From the NCBI GenBank assembly GCA_024711185.1, contig JANJTI010000082.1, positions 1 through 6,795 on the forward strand: 6,795 bases of DNA, written 5' to 3'. The notes beneath the pieces are model-generated. The model saw nothing but the letters and a program-made list of their open reading frames with translations, ran no database searches and was not told the origin of the DNA. A program made the translations under genes and the position numbers. The DNA comes from Brevundimonas sp. Its GTDB lineage: Bacteria; Pseudomonadota; Alphaproteobacteria; Caulobacterales; Caulobacteraceae. Below, piece after piece: positions 5,971-6,795 of this stretch (positions within the stretch are counted from its first letter, which is position 1; each line of letters opens with the position of its first letter).

Positions 5971-6723
5971 ATGAGACGCGCCGACCGGCTGTTCCAGATC
6001 ATCCAGGTGCTGCGCCGCTCGTCGCGGCCGGTGACGGCCGAGGTGATCGCCGCCGAACTCGAGACATCGAAGCGCTCGATCTACCGCGACATCGCCACCC
6101 TGATCGGTCAGCGGGTGCCCATCCGGGGCGAGGCGGGGGTCGGGTACGTCCTCGACGGCGGCTTCGACATGCCGCCGCTGATGCTGACCTCGGACGAGGT
6201 CGAGGCGGCGGTGCTGGGGGCGCAGTGGGTCGCCGGCCGCGGCGATCCGGCTCTTGCCCGCGCAGCTCGCGACCTGATCGCCAAGATCGCCGCCACCGTG
6301 CCGGAGCGTCTGCGCCCGGTGCTGCTGGAACCGGCCGTGGCCAGTCCGCCGGTCTGGGACGACCGCAAGCCGGACGTGCTGGACATGGCGCGGGCGCGAG
6401 CCTGGATCCACGCGGGTCGCAAGCTGGCGCTGCTCTACCGCGACGAGCGGGAGCGCGAGACCCGCCGCGTGGTCTGGCCGTTCCTCGTCGGCTATCGCGA
6501 GACCACGCGCCTGCTGGTCGGCTGGTGCGAGATGCGCGACGACTTCCGCACCTTTCGCACCGACCGGGTGGTGGCCGCCGACTTTCTCGACGAGCGTTAC
6601 CCGGCGCGCCCGGCTGCGCTGCGGGCTCGCTGGACGGCGAAGATGGAGGCCGAGAAGGCCGCGTGGATCGCCGCCGGGCGACCGCCGCCGCCCCCCCTCC
6701 GCGATCCCGGCTGCCGTCAGTAG
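5971..6723 (+). CDS. YafY-type HTH/WYL transcriptional regulator
   Basis: This 250-residue DNA-binding protein has the family layout. An N-terminal HTH_11/DeoR-like winged helix (about 3-60) has a recognition helix around SKRSIYRDI (33-41) and a wing in RGEAGVGYVLDGG (52-64). A linker helix region follows, then a WYL domain (about 138-205) with VWPFLVGYRETTRLLVGW (168-185) and FRTFRTDRV (192-200). The Trp-Tyr-Leu triplet itself is replaced by Arg-Leu-Leu (180-182), a common type of divergence in this group. WYL domains bind ligands, so it probably senses a small molecule linked to the GST reaction. AAGGG (5960-5964) is six bases before the ATG. The C-terminal tail has five consecutive prolines (238-242), encoded across a seven-C run (6691-6697), and is likely disordered. 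It is divergent from the GST gene and probably autoregulated through the palindrome at 5929-5950. Confidence 0.9.
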   Translation: MRRADRLFQIIQVLRRSSRPVTAEVIAAELETSKRSIYRDIATLIGQRVPIRGEAGVGYVLDGGFDMPPLMLTSDEVEAAVLGAQWVAGRGDPALARAARDLIAKIAATVPERLRPVLLEPAVASPPVWDDRKPDVLDMARARAWIHAGRKLALLYRDERERETRRVVWPFLVGYRETTRLLVGWCEMRDDFRTFRTDRVVAADFLDERYPARPAALRARWTAKMEAEKAAWIAAGRPPPPPLRDPGCRQ

Positions 6724-6749
6724 ATTTCGATGAGGCCCGCCGCGCCGCA

Positions 6750-6778
6750 GCCGGACCGCCGTGCGGTCCGGCCGCTTT
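6750..6778 (+). terminator. GC-rich hairpin downstream of the regulator
   Basis: GCCGGACCGC (6750-6759) and GCGGTCCGGC (6763-6772) pair perfectly as a 10-bp stem with a three-base loop, 26 bases after the regulator stop. Only three T residues follow (6776-6778), so the uridine tract is weak. GC-rich genomes often have such short-tailed terminators. The stem could also serve a converging transcript from the right. Confidence 0.55.
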
Positions 6779-6795
6779 CCAGCATGGGCGCGGCT

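Noticed and set aside
6717..6795. Minus-strand open frame entering from the right edge and ending at 6717
   Set aside because: It is only about 26 codons within the window, overlaps the end of the regulator, contains the 10-bp hairpin and shows no recognisable motif. A converging gene end cannot be excluded without the sequence to the right.

Overview
The window is GC-rich, gene-dense chromosomal DNA from a Gram-negative bacterium. The closely packed genes, the KDO (lipopolysaccharide) gene and the otsB–GH15–otsA order suggest an alphaproteobacterium, perhaps of the Caulobacter/Phenylobacterium group. That placement is a judgement from gene content and composition, not a search result. All six main genes are intact, and I see no rRNA, tRNA, CRISPR array, insertion sequence or phage gene.

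Layout from the left: a short heptamer tandem repeat at the edge; kdsD (arabinose-5-phosphate isomerase, KDO synthesis) on the minus strand; a 127-bp divergent intergenic region holding a perfect 18-bp palindrome; then a plus-strand trehalose operon of otsB (trehalose-6-phosphate phosphatase), a cytoplasmic GH15 glycoside hydrolase and otsA (trehalose-6-phosphate synthase). otsB and the GH15 gene overlap by ATGA. The GH15 gene and otsA are separated by 55 bases that are filled exactly by a possible 20-codon mini-ORF, joined to each neighbour by an ATGA overlap.

The operon ends 16 bp from a convergent glutathione S-transferase gene on the minus strand. That gene is divergent from a YafY-type HTH/WYL regulator gene. 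The 132 bp between these two holds a perfect 22-bp palindrome with an extra upstream half-site, a strong candidate operator for the regulator. A strong hairpin follows the regulator gene near the right edge.

Functionally, OtsA joins UDP-glucose and glucose-6-phosphate to give trehalose-6-phosphate, and OtsB removes the phosphate to give trehalose, an osmotic and stress protectant. The GH15 enzyme, made from the same transcript, has no secretion signal. It may hydrolyse trehalose or an intracellular alpha-glucan, so the operon may hold both synthesis and breakdown. The GST and regulator genes look like a separate, self-contained module. kdsD is metabolically separate from trehalose and is linked only by the shared upstream region.
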